From: Pantanalinema sp. GBBB05
GTDB lineage: Bacteria > Cyanobacteriota > Cyanobacteriia > Leptolyngbyales > Leptolyngbyaceae
Direction of reading: 5' to 3'
Assembly: GCA_016743235.1 (NCBI GenBank)
Contig: VRZD01000016.1
Span: forward strand, 62,001 to 126,000
Length of the DNA: 64,000 nt
The notes below the pieces were generated by a model. The model was not told the origin of the DNA. It was given only the letters and a program-made list of their open reading frames with translations, and searched no databases. The position numbers were made by a program, and so were the translations under genes. This document shows positions 9,130 through 17,582 of the stretch, in pieces; positions within the stretch are counted from its first letter, which is position 1, and each line of letters opens with the position of its first letter.

Positions 9130-9216
9130 AATAGAACTGAAGCTAGGAATAACGGCTGTTTCACTGAAGCAGATGTTCTACTAGCTTCACTCTATTGCTA
9201 GTTAAGCCACCGGTGC

Positions 9217-9243
9217 TTGACTGGATAAACACAGTGGTATTCT
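9217..9243 (+). promoter_or_regulatory. possible psbM promoter
   Basis: TTGACT at 9217-9222 and TATTCT at 9238-9243 resemble -35 and -10 boxes 40 bases before the psbM start, but the 15-base spacer is shorter than usual. Position supports it; sequence alone is weak. Confidence 0.3.
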
Positions 9244-9282
9244 AGTTCTGTCAACGTCTGAGATTGGTTAGGAGATGGTTTT

Positions 9283-9396
9283 ATGCAGGTTAACGATTTA
9301 GGGTTTGTCGCGAGCATTCTGTTCGTTTTGGTTCCAGCCGTCTTTCTGCTGATTCTGTATATCCAAACAGCTAGCAGCCAGGCAAACAAGGAATAA
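9283..9396 (+). CDS. psbM: photosystem II reaction centre protein M
   Basis: A 37-residue protein starting M-Q-V-N-D-L-G-F-V-A-S and carrying one membrane helix (about residues 8-27), the PsbM pattern. PsbM sits at the photosystem II dimer interface. The ATG at 9283 follows an AGGAGA ribosome binding site (from 9270) at good spacing. It is read in the same direction as the ferredoxin gene 150 bases upstream, and is followed by a strong hairpin at 9515. Confidence 0.96.
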   Translation: MQVNDLGFVASILFVLVPAVFLLILYIQTASSQANKE

Positions 9397-9514
9397 ACTG
9401 CTCAACATTTCATCCTTGGTACAATTGCCAGTTAATGTGAGTTGGCAAGTGCCAATTTGAATGATCAGAATTTTCGTTTCCCCGCTGAAATACAAAATTT
9501 ATCGCTTTTTGAAA

Positions 9515-9560
9515 CTAATTGACGGGAGGGCACATAGTTCTACCCGTCAATTAGCTTTTA
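9515..9560 (+). terminator. terminator downstream of psbM
   Basis: CTAATTGACGGG at 9515-9526 pairs perfectly with CCCGTCAATTAG at 9543-9554 around a 16-base loop, followed by a short T-rich end (CTTTTA). It lies between psbM and the convergent gene at 9621, so it could serve both strands. Confidence 0.65.
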
Positions 9561-9620
9561 AATTCCCATGATTTGACGAAGCTACAGAATCGTTCACCGG
9601 ATCTCCGATCCGAAATTAGC

Positions 9621-10001
9621 TCAACCCAATTGATTGGGATTCGAGTGGGCAGCTGGATCTATCGTTAAATCACCCTGAAAATTTTTCAGCAGTTCATGTA
9701 GCTTCATCCGATAGATGTAGGGCCAACCGCCACTCGCCTCAATGTCCCTCAGCAAGTTGTAAAGAGCTTGACGATTATCTGGTAGGGCTGGTTGAAACCA
9801 AGTATCACGAACTTCTCCATGCAAACTTTCTAATATCCTTAGAATCGATAACAGCGCTAAACAATCTCCTTGATGAGATTGAGCCAATTGACGCACGGTA
9901 TCTGCCATTGCTTGAAGCTGTAACTCTAAAGGCTCTACTTCAAGGCTATGTTCACTGTTCATTCGAGCTAATTCCTGCATATATCTATAAGCTACCTTCA
10001 T
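9621..10001 (-). CDS. conserved hypothetical protein
   Basis: A protein of about 126 residues, mostly helical, with no membrane segment and no family that I recognise. The middle region (D-C-L-A-L-L-S-I-L-R-I-L-E-S-L-H-G) and the end (W-P-Y-I-Y-R-M-K-L-H-E-L-L) look like a small helical bundle. The ATG at 10001 (MKVAYRYMQEL) is preferred over an upstream in-frame GTG at 10019; a later ATG is also possible. It converges on psbM and diverges from psbO. Confidence 0.6.
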   Translation of the reverse strand: MKVAYRYMQELARMNSEHSLEVEPLELQLQAMADTVRQLAQSHQGDCLALLSILRILESLHGEVRDTWFQPALPDNRQALYNLLRDIEASGGWPYIYRMKLHELLKNFQGDLTIDPAAHSNPNQLG

Positions 10002-10019
10002 CCATTGGCAATCTAGCAC

Positions 10020-10460
10020 TAGACTTACTGACAGTAAGTTTCAGGCAAATTAATTACTTCACTAGATAGTATTACGCGGTATGCCATGACAAGATCGCGG
10101 CGGCGGCTACAGGAATGTACCTACGGACTAATCAGCATCATTTCCTAAAAGCAATCTAGGTACATCAACTCGACGAAAGACCAATTTGCAGTTTGGGTCA
10201 AGGAAAAGGCTACACTGCCATGTAAAATGCTGTAGATAGAACTTCTTAAATCACTCTGGGAATCACAAAAATTTGGTCGAGGACAGACCTGGTTCTGTTC
10301 GTTCGGGATTTAAACGTGTCCCGCGCTTGGTTGAAGTTCTGGGCAGTTTTGGAGCAGACGATCCATTTCAAACCTGGGAAGGTCTGGTCTTTGACTGTAC
10401 GGATACAGCCGAATTCCGAATCATACTGGCAGAAAAGTTACGTTGATATTGAGGTTGTTC
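10020..10460. promoter_or_regulatory. upstream region of psbO
   Basis: About 440 bases separate the small minus-strand gene from the psbO ATG. The psbO promoter and leader must be here. No tandem repeat or hairpin stands out, and an open frame across 10316-10507 overlaps the psbO start in another frame and looks accidental. Confidence 0.35.
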
Positions 10461-11288
10461 ATGAGGTACCGTGCTCTAGTCGTTGCACTCCTGGCAGTTT
10501 GCATTAGCTTCCTGACCGCCTGTGCTGAAAGTCCTGCTATGAGCAGAGAAGCGATGACCTATGACCAAATTAGAGGCACTGGTCTAGCTAATCTATGCCC
10601 CCAAGTCAGTGAAGTTAGCCGAGGCTCAATTCCGCTGGATTCCAGCAAATCTTACTCACTCACAAACTTGTGTTTGCAGCCAACTACTTTCCTAGTCAAG
10701 GAAGAAGCCAGCAATAAACGGCAAAAATCAGAATATGTCTCTACTAAGTTGATGACGCGAGCCACTTCCTCGATCGAAGCGGTTCAAGGTCAACTCAAAG
10801 TCAACTCCGATGGGAGCCTGACATTTATCGAGGAAGATGGGCTGGACTTCCAACCCATTACCGTTCAGCTGCCTGGGGGCGAACGTGTTCCCTTCTTATT
10901 CACAATCAAGAGTCTGGTTGCGACTACTCAACCAGGGTTGAATGCTGTCAATGCTTCGGCAGATTTTGAGGGCGACTTTAAAGTTCCCTCCTACCGGACT
11001 TCTAACTTCCTCGATCCTAAAGGTCGGGGCTTAACTGCTGGCTATGACAATGCTGTTGCTTTACCATCAGCCGCTGATAGTGAAGAACTAGTCAAAGAAA
11101 ATGTCAAGCAATTCCAGTTAGACAAAGGGAAAATTTCTCTCCAAGTCACCCGAGTAGATGCAGCAACTGGTGAAATTGCAGGCAACTTTGTCAGTAAGCA
11201 ACCTTCAGAAACTGACATGGGTTCTCATGAACCCAAAGATGTCAAGATTCAAGGGGTCTTCTACGCTCGAGTTGAGCAGGCTGCTTAA
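10461..11288 (+). CDS. psbO: photosystem II manganese-stabilising protein PsbO
   Basis: A 275-residue lumenal extrinsic protein. M-T-Y-D-Q-I-R-G-T-G-L-A-N-L-C begins the mature domain, and the paired cysteines (L-A-N-L-C-P and L-T-N-L-C-L-Q-P) form the conserved disulfide; V-K-E-E-A-S-N-K-R-Q, D-F-Q-P-I-T-V and F-L-D-P-K-G-R-G are all PsbO motifs. It stabilises the Mn4CaO5 cluster from the lumen side. The start is ATG at 10461 (MRYRALVVALL), which gives a proper signal peptide; a TTG six codons upstream is less likely. The signal peptide ends in L-T-A-C, a possible lipobox. A clear terminator follows. Confidence 0.97.
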   Translation: MRYRALVVALLAVCISFLTACAESPAMSREAMTYDQIRGTGLANLCPQVSEVSRGSIPLDSSKSYSLTNLCLQPTTFLVKEEASNKRQKSEYVSTKLMTRATSSIEAVQGQLKVNSDGSLTFIEEDGLDFQPITVQLPGGERVPFLFTIKSLVATTQPGLNAVNASADFEGDFKVPSYRTSNFLDPKGRGLTAGYDNAVALPSAADSEELVKENVKQFQLDKGKISLQVTRVDAATGEIAGNFVSKQPSETDMGSHEPKDVKIQGVFYARVEQAA

Positions 11289-11333
11289 TCAGCTTTAAGA
11301 CATCTCGATCGCTTTAACAAAGTCAACTTTATC

Positions 11334-11361
11334 AAGCAGGGGCAAATTGCTCCTGCTTTCT
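11334..11361 (+). terminator. psbO terminator
   Basis: Bases 11334-11344 pair with 11348-11358 (one G-U) to make an 11-bp stem with a three-base loop, ending in TTTC. It stands 46 bases after the psbO stop codon. Confidence 0.8.
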
Positions 11362-11776
11362 TCATATCAGCTCATAAAGCAATCTCCGTATGATTAACGA
11401 GACCGCAGAATTTGATACAAAGGCTGAAACACTTACTGATTGTTTCTAGAATGGGCATCCTCATCTTGATATCGAGTAGAATATGCTGCGGCGATCGATG
11501 CTTACAGATGAATGTTCCGTGGAAATGCCGTTGTTGGTAATCCTTAGTAACGAATAGGTTTAACTTGAAGCCTCTAATCAAGCCAAGCTTAATATCAAGC
11601 CTTTCTTAGGGGTGTGCATCTCATCAAAGTATTTTGTTACGAACTATTAGGCTTCCTAGAGTGTTGTTTGTCTCTTTGCAGGTGTGCTAACTATCACAGC
11701 GTCTTGATCAATCTTCAATCAATCTAGATTTAATTGAAGCGGCTCAGGTTAACTGCTCTACCGACTGAAAACCGTC
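11362..11776. other. intergenic region upstream of sigF
   Basis: This 415-base stretch between the psbO terminator and sigF should contain the sigF promoter. A direct near-repeat, CAATCTTCAATCAATCTAGA around 11709-11728, is visible, but no regulator site could be named. No small gene is evident. Confidence 0.3.
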
Positions 11777-12553
11777 ATGCCTACCACGACTAACTACGAA
11801 CTGAAAAGCGAAAGCTTACAACTACTGCGAGAATATCAAAATTCACCTTGCCCCCATGTCCGTAATCGTTTAGTAGAACTGAACTTTGGGCTGGTTAGAA
11901 AAGAAGCGCATCATTGGATGAATCAATGCACCGAGAGCTACGAAGACTTGTTACAGGTCGGTAGTATTGGTCTGATTCGAGCGATCGAACGCTTTGATAT
12001 GTCGAAAGGACATGCCTTTAGCTCGTTTGCTATTCCTTACATCCGAGGTGAAATTCAACATTATCTACGAGATAAAAGCCCATCCATGCGGATTCCTCGG
12101 CGCTGGCAAGCACTTCAGCGGCAAGCTGTTTGGGTAATGCGGGAATTACAGGTCAAGCTAAACCGCCAACCGACCGATGTTGAGATTGCCGAGGTCTTAG
12201 AAATTCCGGTAGCAGAATGGCAAGAAATTAAGCTCGCTTGTCAAAATCGGGCACTGTTAAGTCTAGATGCACCCATTAAAGATGAGGAGAATGGGGCATC
12301 TTCTCTAGGCGAGTTAGTTCCAGATAATCGTTATCGTAGTTTCCAATTAGCTCAAGAAGATCAGATTCGCCTACAGCAATCCTTAACTCGGCTAGAAAAC
12401 CGGACGCGGCAAATTCTAGAATTTGTTTTCCTGCATGACCTAACTCAGAAGGAGACAGCGGAGCGGCTGGGGATTAGTGCAGTGACTGTGTCTCGGCGGG
12501 TCAAAAAGGGACTGGAATCATTGCAACGCTTGATGGCAGGCAGCGAAGCCTAA
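11777..12553 (+). CDS. sigF: RNA polymerase group 3 sigma factor SigF
   Basis: A 258-residue sigma factor of the FliA/SigB/SigF type: it lacks region 1.1, has region 2 (D-L-L-Q-V-G-S-I-G-L-I-R-A-I-E-R-F-D and A-F-S-S-F-A-I-P-Y-I-R-G-E-I), region 3 (P-R-R-W-Q-A-L) and region 4 with a helix-turn-helix (T-Q-K-E-T-A-E-R-L-G-I-S-A-V-T-V-S-R-R). In Synechocystis SigF controls pilus formation, motility and surface or secreted components. It is monocistronic here, ending at a clear terminator (12639), and no anti-sigma factor lies beside it. Confidence 0.9.
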   Translation: MPTTTNYELKSESLQLLREYQNSPCPHVRNRLVELNFGLVRKEAHHWMNQCTESYEDLLQVGSIGLIRAIERFDMSKGHAFSSFAIPYIRGEIQHYLRDKSPSMRIPRRWQALQRQAVWVMRELQVKLNRQPTDVEIAEVLEIPVAEWQEIKLACQNRALLSLDAPIKDEENGASSLGELVPDNRYRSFQLAQEDQIRLQQSLTRLENRTRQILEFVFLHDLTQKETAERLGISAVTVSRRVKKGLESLQRLMAGSEA

Positions 12554-12638
12554 ACTAGCTTGCTCATCGCTCGCAGCTAACTTATTAACCTGAAGCAGCC
12601 TTACACTCGCAGTTATCTATCCTAATTTTGTTCAAGAC

Positions 12639-12669
12639 ACCACTCTGTTGCTCTAACAGGGTGGTTTTT
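12639..12669 (+). terminator. sigF terminator
   Basis: ACCACTCTGTT and AACAGGGTGGT form an 11-bp stem (one U-G pair) with a five-base loop, followed by four or more T residues at 12666-12669. It is a classical rho-independent terminator about 85 bases after the sigF stop. Confidence 0.88.
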
Positions 12670-13238
12670 CTTTGCGCAGCGGATCACTTCGATACCATAG
12701 CGAGCCAAAAATTGATCATTCTTAATAAAACAGCGGAGCTGCCTGAGAAATGACTGTGGAGCCGCTTTAAGGATCGGATGTTGCCCAACTTAGCTGATCC
12801 AATCATCGACCTATTCCCTTGATCCCAGACGCGATCGAGGCGGTTAATCACGATCCTGCCCAAGTAGCGATTGGCAGAGAGGCTGTATTACAGCCAGCAC
12901 TAAAATTTAGTTCATGACGAAGATTTTTTGTATTTTGTACCTTTTTTTATTAAAAGGCATACATAAAAATCTCTAGTAAGTTTTTTTAGACTTCTAAATA
13001 GACTCTAAATCTAAATCCACATCCTTTTGCATCTAAGTTAATGATTAAGCTGTTTTAGTACCCTAAGCGTTTCGATTGCCCCTTTTCTTCCATTCGCAGT
13101 TCCACAATAATGCTGTCAGTGGCTCAGCTAACCGTCCTGGATCTTAGGTTGGTGCTACTTGGAGGCTAGTGCGATCGATTGACCTTCAGGTTTAGGGACA
13201 CTCATAGTTTTTAGATGCAACCATAGGAGACGATTAGA
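12670..13238. promoter_or_regulatory. long upstream region of chlL
   Basis: These 569 bases precede chlL and follow the sigF terminator, so they serve only chlL. The part 12915-13030 is strongly A/T-rich with several T-runs, unlike the flanking DNA. No coding frame of note is present. The last bases contain ATAGGAGACGATTAGA, with an AGGAG ribosome binding site 10 bases before the GTG start. Light or redox control of the chl genes would act here, but no known operator was recognised. Confidence 0.4.
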
Positions 13239-14105
13239 GTGAAACTCGCAGTTTACGGAAAAGGTGGAATTGGCAAATCTACGACTAGCTGCAACATCTC
13301 CGTCGCTCTAGCCCGACGTGGGAAAAAAGTTCTGCAAATTGGTTGCGATCCAAAGCACGATAGTACATTTACTCTGACTGGCTTCTTGATTCCCACCATC
13401 ATCGACACGCTTCAGTCCAAGGACTATCACTACGAAGATGTCTGGCCCGAAGATGTGATCTATAAGGGCTATGGTGGCGTTGATTGTGTGGAAGCAGGTG
13501 GTCCCCCGGCGGGGGCTGGCTGTGGTGGTTACGTCGTCGGTGAAACAGTCAAGTTACTCAAAGAACTGAATGCGTTTGATGAGTATGATGTGATCCTCTT
13601 TGATGTCTTGGGTGACGTAGTATGCGGTGGATTCGCAGCGCCGCTGAACTATGCCGACTACTGCATGATCGTCACTGACAATGGTTTCGATGCCCTATTT
13701 GCTGCCAATCGGATTGCCGCCTCCGTCCGAGAAAAGGCTCGTACCCATCCCCTCCGCTTAGCAGGACTAATTGGGAATCGCACCGCTAAGCGCGATCTGA
13801 TTGATAAGTATATTGAGTCTGTGCCAATGCCAGTTCTGGAAGTGCTGCCATTGATTGAGGATATTCGGGTATCTCGCGTTAAGGGCAAAACCCTATTTGA
13901 AATGGCAGAATCCGATCCATCACTCAACTACGTCTGCGAGTACTACTTGAATATTGCCGACCAGATTCTATCTCGTCCCGAAGGTGTGGTACCCAACGAT
14001 GCCCCCGATCGCGACCTGTTCTCGCTGCTATCTGACTTCTACCTGAATCCACAGCAGCCTAAAGTACAACCAGCAGAAGAAGAACTTGATCTGATGATGG
14101 TCTAA
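13239..14105 (+). CDS. chlL: light-independent protochlorophyllide reductase, iron-protein subunit ChlL
   Basis: A 288-residue nitrogenase-iron-protein homologue. The P-loop G-K-G-G-I-G-K-S-T is at 8-16; the two cysteines that hold the inter-subunit 4Fe-4S cluster appear in P-A-G-A-G-C-G-G-Y and G-D-V-V-C-G-G-F. ChlL hydrolyses ATP and passes electrons from ferredoxin to the ChlN-ChlB catalytic part, reducing protochlorophyllide in the dark. The GTG start at 13239 has an AGGAG site upstream. It is followed by a DUF5331 gene and chlN in the usual cyanobacterial order. Confidence 0.97.
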   Translation: MKLAVYGKGGIGKSTTSCNISVALARRGKKVLQIGCDPKHDSTFTLTGFLIPTIIDTLQSKDYHYEDVWPEDVIYKGYGGVDCVEAGGPPAGAGCGGYVVGETVKLLKELNAFDEYDVILFDVLGDVVCGGFAAPLNYADYCMIVTDNGFDALFAANRIAASVREKARTHPLRLAGLIGNRTAKRDLIDKYIESVPMPVLEVLPLIEDIRVSRVKGKTLFEMAESDPSLNYVCEYYLNIADQILSRPEGVVPNDAPDRDLFSLLSDFYLNPQQPKVQPAEEELDLMMV

Positions 14106-14123
14106 ACAAACGGTTTGGAGACT

Positions 14124-14182
14124 GAGTTTTGAGTTATGAGTAATCTTTGGGAGCTTGCAACTCAAAACTCATAACTCAAAAC
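14124..14182. repeat. heptamer-built inverted repeat between chlL and DUF5331 gene
   Basis: The left side has GAGTTTT and GAGTTAT in tandem (14124-14137) plus GAG; the right side has CTCAAAA, CTCATAA and CTCAAAA in tandem (14161-14181). The 15-base arms 14126-14140 and 14168-14182 are perfectly complementary with 27 bases between, so the RNA can form a long A/U-rich hairpin. It ends 14 bases before the next gene. Confidence 0.75.
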
Positions 14183-14196
14183 GTTGAAGGTGTCGT

Positions 14197-14619
14197 GTGA
14201 ATATTCCGCAGCTTCGTCAGTCTTTAAAGAACAAGTGGTTGAACTATTACGCTGAGAACCGTGAATGGGTAACACGAATTGGGGTTTGGGTCAATTGTGG
14301 GGAGCAACGTCGACCATCATCGAGTTTCATCTTGGCCACGCTCTCGATCCTAGAACCTCAGTTGACGCAAATGCTGCCCTTAATTGTAGAACTCAGCAAT
14401 AACCCAGACCGGATTGTGGCTGCATTGGGACTAAACTTTAACCCCGATGAACAACTGGCAGCGATCGCAAAAGAACGCGAACAGGCAGCTATCCAGGAAA
14501 GCCTTGCCAAAATGTTACCAGCTGCCCCTGAGCAAGTTGAGATCGCTACGGCAGCTGTCTCCAACCTGATTGCCAAGATGGACGAATCCTGTCAGGGCAT
14601 CAGTGGGCAAAGCGATTAA
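14197..14619 (+). CDS. DUF5331-type protein between chlL and chlN
   Basis: A 140-residue soluble protein beginning N-I-P-Q-L-R-Q-S-L-K-N-K-W-L-N-Y-Y after a GTG start. A small conserved protein in this position, between chlL and chlN, is typical of cyanobacteria and is known as DUF5331; its function is not established. The first 90 residues look globular and helical; the end (from about residue 90) is a low-complexity helix rich in alanine and glutamate. The location in the chl operon suggests a part in dark protochlorophyllide reduction or its control, by association only. Confidence 0.75.
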   Translation: MNIPQLRQSLKNKWLNYYAENREWVTRIGVWVNCGEQRRPSSSFILATLSILEPQLTQMLPLIVELSNNPDRIVAALGLNFNPDEQLAAIAKEREQAAIQESLAKMLPAAPEQVEIATAAVSNLIAKMDESCQGISGQSD

Positions 14620-14734
14620 TCCTAGGTTGAATTTCCGGTTAGGCAATCTTTTCCGACTGAGCGGGTTTACTCTTAATCGCCATTGTTTGTGACTGCCATA
14701 CTTACCCACATTTTGCTTAAAAGGAAACTAATTT

Positions 14735-16135
14735 ATGACGCTTGCCGATACTCAACCCCAAGCTCTCACATTTGAGTGCGAAACCGGAAATTATCATACG
14801 TTTTGCCCGATCAGTTGTGTCGCGTGGCTATACCAAAAAATTGAAGATAGTTTCTTCCTAGTCATTGGCACCAAAACCTGTGGCTACTTTCTGCAAAACG
14901 CGATGGGAGTCATGATTTTCGCTGAACCACGTTACGCTATGGCAGAACTGGAAGAAGGCGATATTTCAGCCCAGTTAAATGACTACGAAGAACTGAAACG
15001 GCTGTGTACTCAGATTAAGCGCGATCGTAATCCCAGTGTGATTGTTTGGATTGGCACTTGCACCACCGAGATCATCAAAATGGATCTAGAAGGGTTAGCG
15101 CCGAAGTTGGAAGCCGAAATTGGGATTCCGATCGTGGTCGCCCGCGCCAATGGCTTGGACTATGCCTTTACCCAAGGGGAAGATACCGTCCTAGCAGCCA
15201 TGGTACAACGTTGCCCCGATAAAGCTCCCGATGCCGAAAAAGAAGAGCGGAATGCCATTCAAAAACTGCTCAATTTTGGACGCAAGCAAGAAGAGGTGAA
15301 GGCAGAAGAATCCGAGTACGTAGACCATCCGCCGCTAGTACTCTTTGGCTCCTTACCCGATCCTGTAGTGACTCAATTGACTCTAGAGCTGAAAAAGCAG
15401 GGCATTAAAGTATCGGGTTGGTTACCTTCCAAGCGGTATACGGAATTACCGATCGTCGAAGAAGGCTACTATGTGGCGGGCGTCAATCCATTCCTGTCTC
15501 GAACTGCCACTACTTTTATGCGGCGGCGCAAATGTAAGTTGATTGGGGCACCATTCCCGATCGGTCCCGATGGCACTCGCGCCTGGATTGAAAAAATTTG
15601 CTCGGTATTTGGCATTGAACCTAAAGGGCTAGACGAACGGGAAGCGCAAATCTGGGCAGGCTTAGAGGATTACCTACAAATCATTCGTGGGAAATCTGTC
15701 TTCTTTATGGGCGATAACTTGCTGGAAATTTCCTTAGCCCGCTTCTTAATCCGGTGTGGCATGACCTGCCCAGAAGTTGGCATTCCCTATATGGACAAGC
15801 GCTATCAGCAAGCTGAACTCGCTTTATTGGAGAAAACTTGCCAAGACATGGGTGTTCCTTTACCCACGATCGTCGAGAAGCCAGATAACTACAATCAAAT
15901 CCAGCGGATTAAAGATTTAGGAGTTGATTTGGTGATTACAGGGATGGCTCATGCCAATCCCCTGGAAGCTCGGGGAATTAACACAAAATGGTCAGTCGAG
16001 TTTACCTTTGCCCAGATTCATGGCTTTACTAATGCCCGTGACATCTTAGAACTGGTTACTCGTCCTTTACGCCGCAATAATTCCCTCAAGGATCTAGGTT
16101 GGGACAAGCTAGTGAAAGAAGAGGCAGGGCGCTAA
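14735..16135 (+). CDS. chlN: light-independent protochlorophyllide reductase subunit N
   Basis: A 466-residue homologue of nitrogenase MoFe alpha subunit. The cysteines that bind the ChlN-ChlB 4Fe-4S cluster are seen in F-E-C-E-T-G-N-Y-H-T-F-C-P-I and G-T-K-T-C-G-Y-F, within the first 55 residues. ChlN pairs with ChlB (not in this window) to form the protochlorophyllide-binding component that takes electrons from ChlL. An AAAGGA ribosome binding site precedes the ATG. Two hairpins follow the gene at 16163 and 16206. Confidence 0.96.
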   Translation: MTLADTQPQALTFECETGNYHTFCPISCVAWLYQKIEDSFFLVIGTKTCGYFLQNAMGVMIFAEPRYAMAELEEGDISAQLNDYEELKRLCTQIKRDRNPSVIVWIGTCTTEIIKMDLEGLAPKLEAEIGIPIVVARANGLDYAFTQGEDTVLAAMVQRCPDKAPDAEKEERNAIQKLLNFGRKQEEVKAEESEYVDHPPLVLFGSLPDPVVTQLTLELKKQGIKVSGWLPSKRYTELPIVEEGYYVAGVNPFLSRTATTFMRRRKCKLIGAPFPIGPDGTRAWIEKICSVFGIEPKGLDEREAQIWAGLEDYLQIIRGKSVFFMGDNLLEISLARFLIRCGMTCPEVGIPYMDKRYQQAELALLEKTCQDMGVPLPTIVEKPDNYNQIQRIKDLGVDLVITGMAHANPLEARGINTKWSVEFTFAQIHGFTNARDILELVTRPLRRNNSLKDLGWDKLVKEEAGR

Positions 16136-16162
16136 GCGATCGTCAGATTGACTCATAGATTT

Positions 16163-16195
16163 GGGGTGGGGAAACTCACCCCTATTTGGTTTTTG
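16163..16195 (+). terminator. chlN terminator
   Basis: GGGGTG at 16163-16168 pairs with CACCCC at 16177-16182, followed by a T-rich tail (ATTTGGTTTTT) to about 16195. It lies directly downstream of the chlN stop. Confidence 0.7.
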
Positions 16196-16205
16196 TGCAT
16201 AAAGA

Positions 16206-16229
16206 AGGATAGGCTAAAAAGCCTATCCT
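16206..16229. terminator. second hairpin between convergent chlN and aqpZ
   Basis: AGGATAGGC at 16206-16214 pairs perfectly with GCCTATCCT at 16221-16229, loop TAAAAA. Read on the minus strand it ends TTCTTT, so it best serves as the aqpZ terminator, though it may act on both strands. Confidence 0.65.
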
Positions 16230-16296
16230 CATGGCTACACCAGTTAGCAATCGCTAGCTAAAATCCGGTTTGATTCAAGCCATAACAACGTCCAAC

Positions 16297-17088
16297 TTAG
16301 CGAATGTCAGCCGTTTCAGCCGGAATCCGCTCCGCCCGAGATTCTTCAAACACGTTGTAGTAACAAAGCCCAGCTAGAACTGCACCAATGATCGGAGCAA
16401 CCCAAAATAACCAAACTTGAGCTAAAGGAGTGCCGCCTACCATCAGGGCAGGTCCCAAGCTTCGAGCTGGATTTACCGAGGTATTAGTCACAGGAATGCT
16501 AATCAAGTGAACTAATGTCAAACCGAACCCGATCGCTAGAGGAGCAAAGCCAGCCGGAGCCCGCCGATCAGTGGCTCCCAGAATAATCATGAGAAACACG
16601 AAGCTTAACACTAACTCAGCCACCAAACAGGCAAGCAGTGAAAAGCCACCTGGAGAAAAGTCCCCATAACCATTTGTAGCAAAGACACCAGCTTTAGTCG
16701 CATCGATCGCAAAAGTAGGATTGCCACCCGCAATAATGCGAATAACAATAGCAGCAACGATCGCACCAATCACTTGGGCGCCCATATAGGGTAAAACTTC
16801 AGACCAAGGAAACCGTTTTGCGGTTGCTAATCCAAACGAAACGGCTGGATTAAGATGACACCCTGAAATATGCCCGATCGCGTATGCCATGGTTAATACC
16901 GTTAGCCCAAAGGCAAAAGATACTCCTACTAGCCCAATCCCTAAAGGAAATCTGGCAGCATTGGCAACATCAGCTAATTTGGCACCATCCGCGGTAAAGG
17001 CAACGGCTAGCACGGCGCTACCACACCCACCAAATACTAGCCAAAAGGTGCCTATGAACTCTGCAATACATCGTTTTATCAGTGGCAT
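16297..17088 (-). CDS. aqpZ: aquaporin Z-type water channel
   Basis: A 263-residue major intrinsic protein with six membrane helices and two half-helix signatures, G-C-H-L-N-P-A-V-S near residue 75 and T-S-V-N-P-A-R-S-L-G near residue 206. The R after the second NPA and the narrow-filter pattern fit water-selective AqpZ and not a glycerol facilitator. It allows rapid osmotic water flow across the plasma membrane. A mechanosensitive channel starts divergently 494 bases away and mscL is 2.4 kb on, so three osmotic-response channels sit together. Confidence 0.93.
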   Translation of the reverse strand: MPLIKRCIAEFIGTFWLVFGGCGSAVLAVAFTADGAKLADVANAARFPLGIGLVGVSFAFGLTVLTMAYAIGHISGCHLNPAVSFGLATAKRFPWSEVLPYMGAQVIGAIVAAIVIRIIAGGNPTFAIDATKAGVFATNGYGDFSPGGFSLLACLVAELVLSFVFLMIILGATDRRAPAGFAPLAIGFGLTLVHLISIPVTNTSVNPARSLGPALMVGGTPLAQVWLFWVAPIIGAVLAGLCYYNVFEESRAERIPAETADIR

Positions 17089-17582
17089 ATCGTCTCTTAT
17101 CTCCCTTCGGTAACATCAGGGTCTTAAATTCAGAAATTAGCTTTATCTCCAGATAAAACTTTTCTGGAAGCTATCCTGTAATAGCAATGGCAAACTGCTC
17201 AAGTGAATTTTATCAGGAGGATAGAAAAATCCCGAGCCTGATCAACTTTCTTCAGAATTGAATTCAGCTAATTCTCTGACCCGGATATTTGACTAGAATT
17301 TGTCTTGATCACACCAGCAACTTAAAGGCTTAAAAGCTAATGCAAAGCACTCAAGTAGGACAATCAGAAAATTTCCTTGCCACTAAAAAGTTTTTTATCT
17401 AAAAAAAGTACAAGTTATTGCATAAAACGGTCAGAAACAGATCGGTGACATATAATCACTGAGTCATCTGGTCTGGAGAATTTAAGCTAAGATTCGCCTG
17501 AAATCGATCGCTAGCACCGATTAAGGGCGGTTTTCAGGCTCCCCTGGCTGATTTGTCCTATGAGAATTGGCAAAAGCGCACC
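17089..17582. promoter_or_regulatory. divergent region aqpZ / mechanosensitive channel
   Basis: These 494 bases should hold both promoters. A perfect TATAAT occurs at 17451-17456, placed to serve the channel gene on the right, though no good -35 box lies 17 bases upstream. The rest is A/T-rich with no gene or repeat that I can support. Confidence 0.4.

Noticed and set aside
10316..10507. 63-codon frame overlapping the psbO start
   Set aside because: It uses a GTG start, overlaps the psbO signal peptide in another frame and resembles no known small protein.
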